Shown here piece after piece: positions 55,477-64,000 of a stretch of DNA of 64,000 nucleotides. The stretch is from Paenibacillus faecis (GTDB lineage Bacteria > Bacillota > Bacilli > Paenibacillales > Paenibacillaceae). The translations under genes were made by a program, and so were the position numbers. The notes below the pieces were generated by a model. That model searched no databases and was not told the DNA's origin. It was given only the letters and a program-made list of their open reading frames with translations. Each line of letters begins with the position of its first letter. Position 1 is the first letter of the stretch. The stretch covers positions 572,840 through 636,839 of the forward strand of contig NZ_VSDO01000001.1 of assembly GCF_008084145.1 (NCBI RefSeq), given 5' to 3'.

Positions 55477-56919
55477 ATGGAGAAAGAACAGTCTCTTCCT
55501 GCGTTAAAGCGAACTATACTTGTGGTCGTTATGCTTGCAGGTGCATTTGTTACCATGTTAAATCAGACGCTCCTCAATACTGCTTTGCCACAAATCATGA
55601 AGGATCTATCCATTTCCGCTAATACAGCTCAGTGGTTAACGACCGGGTTCATGCTTGTCACTGGGGTGTTGATTCCGGTTTCAGCTTTTCTAATAGAAAC
55701 ATTTTCAACAAGAAGACTATTTATTACTGCCATGTGCCTGTTTGCGTCCGGGACATTGATGGCTGCTACTGCACCAAACTTTCCTGTTTTAATATTCGGT
55801 AGGATTCTACAGGCGGTAAGTGATGGGCTCATGCTCCCTTTAATGCAAACGATCTTTTTAATGATTTTTCCTGTTAAACAACGCGGGTCAGCAATGGGTA
55901 TGGTGGGACTGGTGATGGCTTTTGCTCCTGCGATTGGACCGACACTTTCCGGTTGGGTTGTTGAGAACTTTTCATGGCGGGCGCTCTTTTATATGATTTT
56001 CCCAATTGCTGTACTAATAATCATTTTTGCTTCGTTTATGCTTGAAAATGTTACGAAAGTGACTCATCCTAAAATTGATATCATGTCCATTATTTTGTCA
56101 TCCCTTGGATTTGGAGGATTGTTGTATGGCTTCAGCAGCGCAGGTAATCATGCTTGGAGCAGTTCAGAAGTGGTCATGGCTTTAATTGTCGGTACGGTCG
56201 CAATTGGTTTGTTTATTTGGCGGCAACGGACTGTTGAAAAACCGATGCTTGAGTTCAAGGTGTTAAAAAACCGGACCTTCTCATTGACCTTAGTCATCGG
56301 TATGGTTGTGATGGTGACGATGATCGGCGTAGAGCTTTTTCTTCCGCTTTATATACAAACGGCTAGAGGCTTTACGCCGCTTGAATCGGGTTTGCTGTTG
56401 TTACCTGGTGCGATTGTGATGGGGGTTATGTCGCCGATTACCGGGAGGATCTTTGATAAGATTGGAGCACGACCGTTGGCTGTGATTGGTTCGGTTATCT
56501 TAGTGGGTATGACGTTGTTGTTCAGTAACATAACCGCTTCAACGCCATACATCTATATGATGGTAATTTACGCCATACGAATGTTCGGAATATCTCTTAT
56601 GATGATGCCGGTCATGACGGCTGGATTAAACCAACTGCCTGACCATTTGATTCCACATGGAACCGCAATGAGTAACACGTTGACGCAATTGGCCGCTTCT
56701 GTTGGAGCAGCCTTGCTGGTTACGGTTATGACGAACAATACAACGGCTGCCGTTCAGCAACAACTTCCCAATCCAATGATTCATGGGGTCTCAGTTGCCT
56801 TTACGTTCTCCACTGTTTTGGCATTCTTTGCTTTAGTATTGTCATTCTTTATTAAACCGATGAAAATCTCTCAGAGAGAAGATACAAAAGACGAAGGCAG
56901 TCCTGCCGCTGAAAGCTAA
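55477..56919 (+). CDS. DHA2-type MFS drug exporter (EmrB/QacA)
   Basis: Membrane transporter of 480 residues with 14 predicted helices. Motifs are typical of the 14-helix drug/proton antiporters: LNQTLLNTALPQIMKDL in helix one, TGFMLVTGVLIPVSAFL, and FGRILQAVSDGLMLPLMQT as motif B (R...QG variant). A GGAGG ribosome binding site precedes the ATG. It should expel hydrophobic drugs or dyes; the divergent TetR protein likely controls it. Length is at the low end but complete. Confidence 0.92.
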   Translation: MEKEQSLPALKRTILVVVMLAGAFVTMLNQTLLNTALPQIMKDLSISANTAQWLTTGFMLVTGVLIPVSAFLIETFSTRRLFITAMCLFASGTLMAATAPNFPVLIFGRILQAVSDGLMLPLMQTIFLMIFPVKQRGSAMGMVGLVMAFAPAIGPTLSGWVVENFSWRALFYMIFPIAVLIIIFASFMLENVTKVTHPKIDIMSIILSSLGFGGLLYGFSSAGNHAWSSSEVVMALIVGTVAIGLFIWRQRTVEKPMLEFKVLKNRTFSLTLVIGMVVMVTMIGVELFLPLYIQTARGFTPLESGLLLLPGAIVMGVMSPITGRIFDKIGARPLAVIGSVILVGMTLLFSNITASTPYIYMMVIYAIRMFGISLMMMPVMTAGLNQLPDHLIPHGTAMSNTLTQLAASVGAALLVTVMTNNTTAAVQQQLPNPMIHGVSVAFTFSTVLAFFALVLSFFIKPMKISQREDTKDEGSPAAES

Positions 56920-57071
56920 AAACGGGTCGGCGCTACCATGCGCCCACCATCCCATCGACCCCCATGCACGAAATTCTCCAAACTTACGATGGGTTTCGGA
57001 TGGCGGTTGTTGTATCACTAAATATGACAACACACACTGGTATCAGACCGTTAGGTTTTTTGGAGCGTAAG

Positions 57072-57114
57072 AAAAAGAACCGCCCCATGAAAAAACAGGG
57101 GGCGGTTCTTTTTT
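57072..57114. terminator. Bidirectional terminator
   Basis: AAAAAGAACCGCCCC and GGGGGCGGTTCTTTTTT pair around ATGAAAAAACA. It separates the exporter and nrdJ genes and is the best preserved of three related hairpins in the window. Confidence 0.85.
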
Positions 57115-57184
57115 CAAAATCCAACCTATATTACCTTTTTCATATCTAGTCTTTCTCTTCTATATATCTATTTATCTCTAAACC

Positions 57185-59848
57185 TTACGAGCACTTGCTG
57201 TACCCGCAGTTGCTGCAGGTTTTGCAGCCCTCGATGTTGATCAGCGAGGCGGAGCCGCAGGACGGGCACAGGTCCCGCGAAGTGGCAACCGCGCCGGCAT
57301 GAGCATGGGACGCGGAGCCGCCTTCCGCATGTGCATGCTCGGCATGCTCTTCATGATGCGCGAGCGTGGCCGCTACCGGAGCGGGATCGTGGTCCCCGTA
57401 CGGCCCGTTCTGCACATGGGTTTCCAGCGCCTTGGCCACGGCGTCCGCGATCGACTCGACGCGGTTCGGGCCGAACCCGATGGCGCCGGAGCCGCCGATG
57501 CCTTTCAGGTGCTTGATCAGCAGTTCCACCTTGTGGCCGTGATCTCCATAACGCAGGAACAAGGAGCACACGCGGCCCAACGCTTCCGCCATCGCGAACA
57601 CATCGGAGCCCGCTTTGCCGACGTTCAGGAAGATTTCGCTCGGAACGCCGTCCAGATCGTTGATCGTAATGTACGCCATGCCGAACGGCGTATTGATTTT
57701 GTACGTCGCCCCGTGCAGCACCTGCGGACGTTTCTTGTACTGCTTGTCGAGCAGCTCCTGTTTCGAGGTCCCTTCGGAAACGGCCAGACTTGGATTCAAT
57801 CCGTTCAAAGTCTTCGCTTCCGTTTGCGATGTCTCGCCTGCGGGCCCGGATTTAACCGCAGTCGCCGCTTCTTCGGCTCCCGTTGCCTCATTCTTCGGAG
57901 CGGCGTCCTTGTCTTCTTTTTTCTCCGTTTGAAGAACCTGAACATCGCGGCTTCCGTCGCGGTAAATCGTCACGCCTTTGCAGCCGAGGTCGAACGCCAA
58001 TTCATACAGCCGCTTCGTCTCTTCGACCGTGAAATCGGCCGGACAGTTGGCCGTTTTCGAAATCGAGCTGTCCACCCAGCGCTGGATGGCGGCTTGCACG
58101 CGGATATGATCTTCGGCCGACAAATCCATGGCGGTGACGAAGTAGTCCGGCAGCGGCTCGCCGGGATGGGCGTCCATCCATTCCTGCGCGATCGGCACGA
58201 ATTGCTCGTCGAAGCCCAGCCGGCTTTGACGGTAGTATTTGAAGGCGAAGTACGGCTCGATCCCGGTCGACGTTCCGACCATCGTTCCCGTGCTGCCCGT
58301 CGGCGCTTGGGTAATGATCGTGACATTGCGGACGCCTTTTTCGCGGACGGCTGCCCCGACTTCCGGATACACCTCCGTCATCACCTTCATAAATCCGCTT
58401 TGCAAATATTTATCCGCTTCAAATGCCGGGAAGGAACCCTTCTCCGCCGCAATCTCGGCGGAAGCGAGGTAGGCTTCCTTGGCGATGAAGCCGTACAGTT
58501 TATCGAGGAATTCCAGTGATTCCGGGCTGCCGTAGCGGATATTCAGCTTGATCATCAGTTCGGCAAGCCCCATCGTACCGAGCCCGACGCGGCGCTCCTT
58601 CTTCTGGTTCTTCTCGTTTTCTTCAAAATGGTATGGCGTTGTATCGATGACGTTATCCAGGAAGCGAACCGAATAGCGGGTCGTCGTCGCCAGCTCGTCC
58701 CAAGCGACATCGTGGTTCGCTTCATCGTAAAACTTGGACAGGTTCATAGCCGACAGGTTGCATACGCCCCAACCCGGCAGCCCTTGCTCACCGCACGGAT
58801 TCGTGCAGATGATCGGGTTAAAATACCAGCTGTTCGACATCTGGTTGTAGTATTCCATAAATACGACGCCCGGCTCGGCGGATTTCCACGCCGACTCGAT
58901 GATCGTATGCCAAATGTCGCGGGCTTTCACGGTCCGGAAATGCACCACCTTGCGCCCGGCCGCTTTCCATTTCTCCAGATCGCCGTCCCAGACCTCGGTG
59001 TAATCGTCATACGTTGTGTCCGGGAACACGAGCTCCCAGTCCAGGTCTTCCTTGACGGCTTTCATAAAGGCGTTGCTCACGCATACCGACAGGTTGGCGT
59101 TCGTCACTTGGCCCATCGTTTGTTTGACGGTAATAAAATCAAGCACATCGGGATGCCAGTCGTTGATCATCAGCATCAGGGCGCCGCGGCGGCTTCCCCC
59201 CTGCTCGATCAGGCCGGTTGTGTAGCTGAACAGTCCGCCCCAGGATACGGCACCGCTCGATGATCCGTTGACGCCTTTAACCACGGCTCGGCGGGGACGC
59301 AGCGAGCTGAGGTTGATGCCTACGCCGCCGCCTCTCGCCATAATCTCCGTCATTTCCGACAAGGTTTCCATGATGCCGCCGCGGCTGTCTTTCGGCGAAG
59401 GGATGACATAGCAGTTAAAGAGCGTCAGCTCGTCGCTCGCGCCCGCTCCGGCGGCGATGCGTCCTCCCGGCACCAGCTTCCAGTCGTCCAGAATATAGCG
59501 GAACTTCTCGCGCCATTCCTCTTGAAGCTCCGGCGTTTTCTCGACCGAAGCCATCGCGCCCGCAAGCCGGTCCCACATTTCTTCGGGCGTTTTCTCGATG
59601 TTCAGCGTCAGCTTCTCCACATTGGACTCCACCAGTTCGCCCTTGCGCGTCTTGACCGTAACGGTCCGGCCGTTCCGGGCCACGACTTCGCCGACTTCTT
59701 TGGTCGGAAACTTCGGATCGTCTTTGGTCAGAACCAGAACCACGTCGCCTACCTTGGCATGACTCGGGTCCGCGTCCTTCCAGGCATACCGGTCCAAAAA
59801 GATTTTTTCGCTGAGCCCTTCCAGGCGTTGCTTTTGTTCTGTTTTCAA
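57185..59848 (-). CDS. nrdJ: Vitamin B12-dependent ribonucleotide reductase
   Basis: Class II ribonucleotide reductase, 887 residues from the TTG at 59848, which lies eight bases after GAGGAGG; a GTG at 59857 is too close to that site. It reduces ribonucleotides to deoxyribonucleotides using adenosylcobalamin, with or without oxygen. Visible motifs: LFNCYVIPSPKDSRGG near 145, NPCGEQGLPGWGVCNLSA near 350, and the C-terminal metal-binding CPSCGS...CKTCSNCGYSKC. An Ala/Glu/His-rich linker precedes that tail. NrdR-box-like sites lie upstream, so repression by NrdR is likely. Confidence 0.95.
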   Translation of the reverse strand: MKTEQKQRLEGLSEKIFLDRYAWKDADPSHAKVGDVVLVLTKDDPKFPTKEVGEVVARNGRTVTVKTRKGELVESNVEKLTLNIEKTPEEMWDRLAGAMASVEKTPELQEEWREKFRYILDDWKLVPGGRIAAGAGASDELTLFNCYVIPSPKDSRGGIMETLSEMTEIMARGGGVGINLSSLRPRRAVVKGVNGSSSGAVSWGGLFSYTTGLIEQGGSRRGALMLMINDWHPDVLDFITVKQTMGQVTNANLSVCVSNAFMKAVKEDLDWELVFPDTTYDDYTEVWDGDLEKWKAAGRKVVHFRTVKARDIWHTIIESAWKSAEPGVVFMEYYNQMSNSWYFNPIICTNPCGEQGLPGWGVCNLSAMNLSKFYDEANHDVAWDELATTTRYSVRFLDNVIDTTPYHFEENEKNQKKERRVGLGTMGLAELMIKLNIRYGSPESLEFLDKLYGFIAKEAYLASAEIAAEKGSFPAFEADKYLQSGFMKVMTEVYPEVGAAVREKGVRNVTIITQAPTGSTGTMVGTSTGIEPYFAFKYYRQSRLGFDEQFVPIAQEWMDAHPGEPLPDYFVTAMDLSAEDHIRVQAAIQRWVDSSISKTANCPADFTVEETKRLYELAFDLGCKGVTIYRDGSRDVQVLQTEKKEDKDAAPKNEATGAEEAATAVKSGPAGETSQTEAKTLNGLNPSLAVSEGTSKQELLDKQYKKRPQVLHGATYKINTPFGMAYITINDLDGVPSEIFLNVGKAGSDVFAMAEALGRVCSLFLRYGDHGHKVELLIKHLKGIGGSGAIGFGPNRVESIADAVAKALETHVQNGPYGDHDPAPVAATLAHHEEHAEHAHAEGGSASHAHAGAVATSRDLCPSCGSASLINIEGCKTCSNCGYSKCS

Positions 59849-60071
59849 AGATAACACCCTCCTCTAAATATGGTCGGCGCAAGCTTCGGATCGAAGAAAC
59901 CGATCGCGTTCCATGGCTCGAAGTTGCGCGTTGTCGATGATCGCAAAAAAATAGCGGCCACAGGCCTTCAAAAAGCACCGAAAATCCATTGAAAAACGCG
60001 AAATCCGGACTTTTTCTTACCAACCTATAACCGAAATGCACACGCTAGAAACGGTATATCATATGTAAAAA

Positions 60072-60120
60072 TCACAACATATTGTGTGCGAATACCATTA
60101 TACTATACAATATCTCGTTG
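60072..60120. promoter_or_regulatory. NrdR-box-like pair upstream of nrdJ
   Basis: On the minus strand ACACAATATGTTGTGA (60087-60072) agrees with the NrdR box acaCwAtATaTwGtgt at 14 of 16 positions. A weaker copy ATACAATATCTCGTTG starts 33 bp away at 60105. The spacing of about three helical turns is usual for NrdR pairs. Confidence 0.7.
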
Positions 60121-60355
60121 TCACGGGATTTCAGTATGAAATTTTAGCCAAGAAAATGGGTCAAGCCCGACCGATCGCCGAATTCCTCCCCCATCCTCTT
60201 TTTTTCGAGCCGCCTCCTATGAAAATCGCCATGAAAACCGGCTGCTCAGCCGTTAAGTTATGAAGTAACCCGATTTCGTCCATACTACTCCTAACTATGA
60301 GCATTCACCTGACGCTGGCCCCGGTCAGCCGACACGCAAAGGGAGGTTTTACATC

Positions 60356-62137
60356 ATGAATCCTCATGCCCCGGGTTCCGTCACTTCCGCAGCCCCTGCG
60401 ACAACCGCCGTTCCCGGCAGCGTACCGGTCGAGTTTGACCGCAGCTGGTACGAAGACCTGGAAGCAAGACTGGACAAAGGCGGCCCATGGGACGATTGGA
60501 AGCTGTTCAACCTCGCCGGCCAGGCCGAAGAGGCTTCGCTCGTCACCAGTTTTGAAGAAATGCTCTGCCTGAAGCATCTTCAGGAGGTCACGCCGCTGCC
60601 TCACCAAACCGAGACGGCCCGCAAGGTGCTGTTCGAAATGCGCGGACGGGCGATCCTGGCGGACGAAGTCGGTTTGGGGAAAACGATCGAAGCGGGCCTC
60701 ATCCTGAAGGAATATCTGATCCGCGGCCTGGTCCGGAAAGTGCTCATCCTCGTCCCGGCCTCGCTTGTTTTGCAGTGGGTGCGCGAACTGAACCAGAAAT
60801 TCGGCATCCCCGCCGTAGCCCAGAAGAAGGCGCATTCCTGGCAAAACGACGTCGTCGTCGCCTCTATGGACACGGCAAAGCGCGAACCCCACCGCGAAAT
60901 TCTGCTCGGAAACGAGTACGACATCGTGATCGTGGACGAAGCGCATAAGCTGAAGAACAAGAAGACAACCAACTATCAATTCATGCTGCAGCTGCGAAAA
61001 AAATACTGCCTGCTCCTCACGGCGACCCCTGTTCAAAACGATATGAGCGAGCTGTTCAACCTGATCAATCTGCTCAAACCCGGACAGCTCGGCGGACAAA
61101 CCGACTTTGCCTCCAATTTCGTCTATGACAAGCGGGTCCCCAAGAACGAGGGCCAGCTCAAAAGCGAGCTCGCCAAAATTATGATCCGCAACCGGCGGGG
61201 AGACGGACAGCTTGAGTTTACCAAGCGAAACGTCAAAAATATCGACGTCCATCTCTCACCCGAAGAAATGGAATTATACGATGGCGTCACTTCCTTTGTC
61301 AAAGACCAATATCATGCAGCGGGCGGGGATCTGAACAGCATGCTTTCCCTGGTGACTTTGCAGCGGGAGGTATGCAGCAGCCGGGACGCCGTGTTCGTCA
61401 CACTCGTCAATCTGTCCAAGAAGCTCGCTCCCGATTCGCCGCTGCGCGATAAAATCTGGGACCTCGTCGGCATTATCAAAAAGATCCAGGCCAACAGCAA
61501 AGCCGAAAAAGCGATGGAACTGATCCGGCAAATGGACGACAAGGTGATCGTGTTCACCGAATACCGGGCCACTCAGGAATATCTGCTCAAATATTTCCGC
61601 GACCGGAACATGAGTGCCGTTCCCTATCGAGGGGGCATGAACCGGGGCAAAAAAGACTGGATGATGGACCTGTTTCGCGGCCGGGCCCAGGTCATGATCG
61701 CGACCGAAGCCGGCGGCGAGGGGATTAATCTGCAATTCTGCCACCAGATGATCAACTTCGACCTGCCCTGGAATCCGATGCGCGTGGAGCAGCGGATCGG
61801 CCGGGTACACCGGCTCGGACAAAAAAACGACGTTCATATCTACAATCTGTCGACCAAAGGAACGATCGAGGAGCATATCCTGAATCTTTTGCACGAAAAG
61901 ATCAACATGTTCGAAATGGTCATCGGCGAGCTCGATGTCATTTTGGAGCGTTTTGAGAAGAACGATTCGCTGGAAAAAAGCCTTTATAAAATTTTGCTGG
62001 AGTCCGGCAGCCAGGAGGAAATCGCCAGCAAGGTCGATTCCCTGGGCCAGTCGCTCCATTCGCTCCGCGACGAACTCGACGCCGCAGGGGACGCGGACGG
62101 CAAAATTACGGCGATTCAGCGGCTGCTGGGAGGTTAA
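60356..62137 (+). CDS. yqhH: SNF2-type DNA-dependent ATPase (YqhH)
   Basis: A 593-residue SF2 helicase-like protein. Walker A GLGKT at 106-110 in ADEVGLGKTIEAGLI, DEAH box at 194-197 in IVDEAHKLK, SAT-like LTATPVQNDM and C-terminal motif VI in VEQRIGRVHRLGQKN. It acts on DNA or chromatin-bound proteins using ATP. Its neighbour is yqhG, the same order as in Bacillus subtilis, where function is not well set. The N-terminal 25 residues are Pro/Ala rich. Confidence 0.9.
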   Translation: MNPHAPGSVTSAAPATTAVPGSVPVEFDRSWYEDLEARLDKGGPWDDWKLFNLAGQAEEASLVTSFEEMLCLKHLQEVTPLPHQTETARKVLFEMRGRAILADEVGLGKTIEAGLILKEYLIRGLVRKVLILVPASLVLQWVRELNQKFGIPAVAQKKAHSWQNDVVVASMDTAKREPHREILLGNEYDIVIVDEAHKLKNKKTTNYQFMLQLRKKYCLLLTATPVQNDMSELFNLINLLKPGQLGGQTDFASNFVYDKRVPKNEGQLKSELAKIMIRNRRGDGQLEFTKRNVKNIDVHLSPEEMELYDGVTSFVKDQYHAAGGDLNSMLSLVTLQREVCSSRDAVFVTLVNLSKKLAPDSPLRDKIWDLVGIIKKIQANSKAEKAMELIRQMDDKVIVFTEYRATQEYLLKYFRDRNMSAVPYRGGMNRGKKDWMMDLFRGRAQVMIATEAGGEGINLQFCHQMINFDLPWNPMRVEQRIGRVHRLGQKNDVHIYNLSTKGTIEEHILNLLHEKINMFEMVIGELDVILERFEKNDSLEKSLYKILLESGSQEEIASKVDSLGQSLHSLRDELDAAGDADGKITAIQRLLGG

Positions 62138-62143
62138 AGAACT

Positions 62144-63076
62144 ATGACCATGAGCAGGGAACAGATTCGCGATTTCGTGATGACTTATCTGGAGACGACG
62201 GAATGCCGGTTTCTCGAAAAATCGCCCTACCACGTTACCGTCAAACTGTCCCCCCGGGCTGACCGCGATTTGACCAACCGGCCGTACTACTGGGGGTTCA
62301 TTGAACGGACAGGGACCGAACCGGAGACGATGACCTTCTCGTTTATTTTCGATCCCGAACGCCACCGGGAGACGCAGGAAGAATCCGGAGGGGGTGAGAC
62401 CGCCCAGGAGGATCCCCTGATGTCCCGCCACTTCGGCGCCGTCCGACCGCTGCCGATTCTCGGACCGAACCGCGTTCAGCGGGAAGAGCTGCATTTCGGC
62501 AGCCCCCGCCTCAAACAGATTTTTGCCGCGGCCAAGCAAGGCGGGCGCAGCGTTTACCTGTTCGAGGACCCCGGCCCTCTTCAGCGGGAAACGTTGGTCT
62601 CCGCCGCCTACGAGCCCTGGCTGGGGGTCCGCTTCAAGCTCGAGTTCTGCTGCGACATGAAGCGGGAGGAGTTGCATTTTATCGGGGTGTCTTTGCGGAC
62701 GGGGCAGATCGCCGACCCGTTCTCCGCCCGGCTGGCCGGGAAAGCCTTCGCCCCCCGCGTTCCCGAAAATATGCATGTGATGCCCAGCCACCTGACGCTG
62801 GAGCAAGGGTTAAAGGCGCTCGAGAGCCGGATCGGCGAGAGGCTGAGCCGCTGCGACAGCGCATGGGCGGACGAAGCCCGGGAGAGGTTGGGCGAGGAAC
62901 TCACGCTCATCGATGCTTACTACAAAGACCTGCTGGCGGATCCCGATGAAGAGCGCAAAAAGGCCGCCGCGGAACAATACGAGGCCCGGCGGGGAGAAAT
63001 CCGCTGGCAGTACGAGCCGAGAATTGTCGTTTCGGCGATCGGCAGCGGCATCTTTCATCTGCGTTCGCCGGGATAG
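62144..63076 (+). CDS. yqhG: YqhG-family protein of unknown function
   Basis: A 310-residue cytoplasmic protein. It has the YqhG features near the start: FVMTYLETTECRFLEKSPYH and VTVKLSPRADRDLTNRPYYW. No catalytic motif is known for this family. It starts six bases after the helicase stop with GGGAGG inside the helicase end, so the pair is co-translated. Conserved neighbourhood is the strongest evidence for the name. Confidence 0.88.
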   Translation: MTMSREQIRDFVMTYLETTECRFLEKSPYHVTVKLSPRADRDLTNRPYYWGFIERTGTEPETMTFSFIFDPERHRETQEESGGGETAQEDPLMSRHFGAVRPLPILGPNRVQREELHFGSPRLKQIFAAAKQGGRSVYLFEDPGPLQRETLVSAAYEPWLGVRFKLEFCCDMKREELHFIGVSLRTGQIADPFSARLAGKAFAPRVPENMHVMPSHLTLEQGLKALESRIGERLSRCDSAWADEARERLGEELTLIDAYYKDLLADPDEERKKAAAEQYEARRGEIRWQYEPRIVVSAIGSGIFHLRSPG

Positions 63077-63264
63077 TCAGACATTGACCTCCCTCGCTAA
63101 AATCAAGCAAAAATAGAAGCTGTGCGCGCATCCGCCGCGCGACAGATTGCAGCAACCTTTTTAAGCCGGCCCATGTACAATGGGACAAGCATCGGAGATA
63201 GAAGCAGCAGGGACGCGAAACGCGGCGTTCCGCATTTTAAAGGAATAGCGGGTGATCCGTTGGC

Positions 63265-64000
63265 ATGCTCTCGCAAAATAATGAAAATCGTAACCGTTTC
63301 CTCCTGGTTCTGATCTGTCTTACCCTGGTTTTCACCGGAAGCAGCGGGCTGCTTCCCGGATTTCAACCGGCGGCAAACGCGGCTTCCGAGAAAAGCCGTT
63401 CCGCCCATTCCGCTCCCGCCCAGCTGCGCAAATTCGCCGAAGAGGCTTCCGCCCGGCTGGCTGGAACCGAGCCGTTTACCGCTTGGGCCGGGGCCGCGCT
63501 GGTGATCGAGCCGCTCGGGCCGGGGACCCACAGCTGGCTGGTCACATTGACCAAGGGGCCAAAGGGAGCGGTTAAGCGTCTCGGGTATATGATTATCAGC
63601 GCCACGCCGGAAGGCGAATACAAATTGATCGAATACGGGCAAGGCATGAACTCGATATACGGAAGCGGCATTCTGGAGGACGGTCTTTCCGGCCTCGGAT
63701 TGTCCCAAGCGGGCTCATCGGCTGCCGCGGTCACTCCCGTCTACGGCGGGCCGGTCCTGGCGGCCTGGATGATTTCCTCCGCAGCCGGCAAATCGGAGAC
63801 GGTGCGGTTTGTGGATGCCCTGACCGGAGAACTGCTGCCCGAAAGCCGGGAAAGCTGGACAAAGCAGTCGGCCGGGTACGTTCCCCCCGCCTCGGCGGTC
63901 GGAAGCGCGAAGCGGGGCTGGACGCCGGGAGAAACGATCCGGCGGGCCGATCCTTTCGATCCTTACGACAATCTGCTGTGGATTACCGGGAAAGACCAGG
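63265..64000 (+). CDS. Secreted or anchored protein, cut by the window edge
   Basis: From the ATG at 63265 (weak GGGTGAT upstream) 245 codons run to the end of the window without a stop. Residues about 12-38 form a signal sequence or membrane anchor (FLLVLICLTLVFTGSSG, then an ANAA cleavage-like site). The rest (AGAALVIEPLGPGTHSWLV, GYMIISATPEGEYKLIEYG) looks like an extracellular beta-rich domain, but I cannot name a family. The true length and C-terminus are not visible. Confidence 0.65.
   Translation, partial: MLSQNNENRNRFLLVLICLTLVFTGSSGLLPGFQPAANAASEKSRSAHSAPAQLRKFAEEASARLAGTEPFTAWAGAALVIEPLGPGTHSWLVTLTKGPKGAVKRLGYMIISATPEGEYKLIEYGQGMNSIYGSGILEDGLSGLGLSQAGSSAAAVTPVYGGPVLAAWMISSAAGKSETVRFVDALTGELLPESRESWTKQSAGYVPPASAVGSAKRGWTPGETIRRADPFDPYDNLLWITGKDQ

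Noticed and set aside
57299..58519. 406-codon open frame opposite nrdJ
   Set aside because: Shadow of a GC-rich gene, no start signal, no family pattern.
61274..62806. 510-codon open frame opposite yqhH and yqhG
   Set aside because: Spans two real genes in antisense and has a shadow-like composition.
63077..63264. Gap between yqhG and the last gene
   Set aside because: No gene or clear regulatory structure seen; only the weak ribosome binding site near 63250.

Overview
The window looks like chromosome from a Gram-positive, monoderm Bacillales bacterium, most likely Paenibacillus or a close relative. The signs are two YesM/YesN-type sensor kinase and AraC-type regulator pairs next to sugar ABC transporters, lipoprotein solute-binding proteins, strong GGAGG ribosome binding sites, a yqhH-yqhG gene pair as in Bacillus, and a B12-dependent ribonucleotide reductase. 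No rRNA, intact tRNA, CRISPR array or complete insertion sequence was seen. Species cannot be set from the sequence alone.

Layout. 1-2150: AT-rich pair on the minus strand, a beta-propeller-like lipoprotein and a secreted permuted NlpC/P60-type protein. 2150-5570: a stretch of broken genes (Rpn-like, ArsR, YraQ-type permease, ABC permease head, frameshifted solute-binding protein, AraC tail). 5.7-13.0 kb: complete Lpl-type sugar uptake locus with its own two-component system, the permeases divergent. 13.0-21.9 kb: arabinose-polymer operon (kinase, regulator, binding protein, two permeases, GH51 arabinofuranosidase, CE4 deacetylase) with a divergent esterase at 22.1 kb. 22.8-23.9 kb: non-coding repeats and relics. 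23.9-27.1 kb: AI-2E-family membrane protein and a NarL-type two-component system. 27.3-33.5 kb: RND pump and adaptor divergent from a TolC-like protein. 33.5-39.5 kb: ketone-body operon (thiolase, CoA-transferase A and B, 3-hydroxybutyrate dehydrogenase, GntP-type permease) with divergent LysR regulator. 39.5-41.0 kb: an MFS gene with a doubtful 5' end and a GrpB stump. 41.0-54.2 kb: a second sugar island (ribose-class ABC importer, GH3, esterase, beta-phosphoglucomutase) divergent from an AraC-GH39 fusion and a chemoreceptor. 54.3-57.1 kb: TetR and a DHA2 drug exporter. 57.2-60.1 kb: nrdJ with NrdR-box-like sites. 60.3-64.0 kb: yqhH, yqhG and a secreted protein cut by the window edge.

How the parts work together. 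Most of the window serves detection, uptake and breakdown of plant-type polysaccharides: surface lipoproteins bind oligosaccharides, permease pairs import them, cytoplasmic glycosidases and esterases trim them, and kinases or the AraC-GH39 protein probably sense them. The most unusual single gene is the AraC-GH39 fusion, which keeps both putative catalytic glutamates and sits 40 bp before a chemoreceptor, suggesting one module for sensing, importing, degrading and swimming toward a sugar. The RND/TolC-like set is odd for a cell without an outer membrane.
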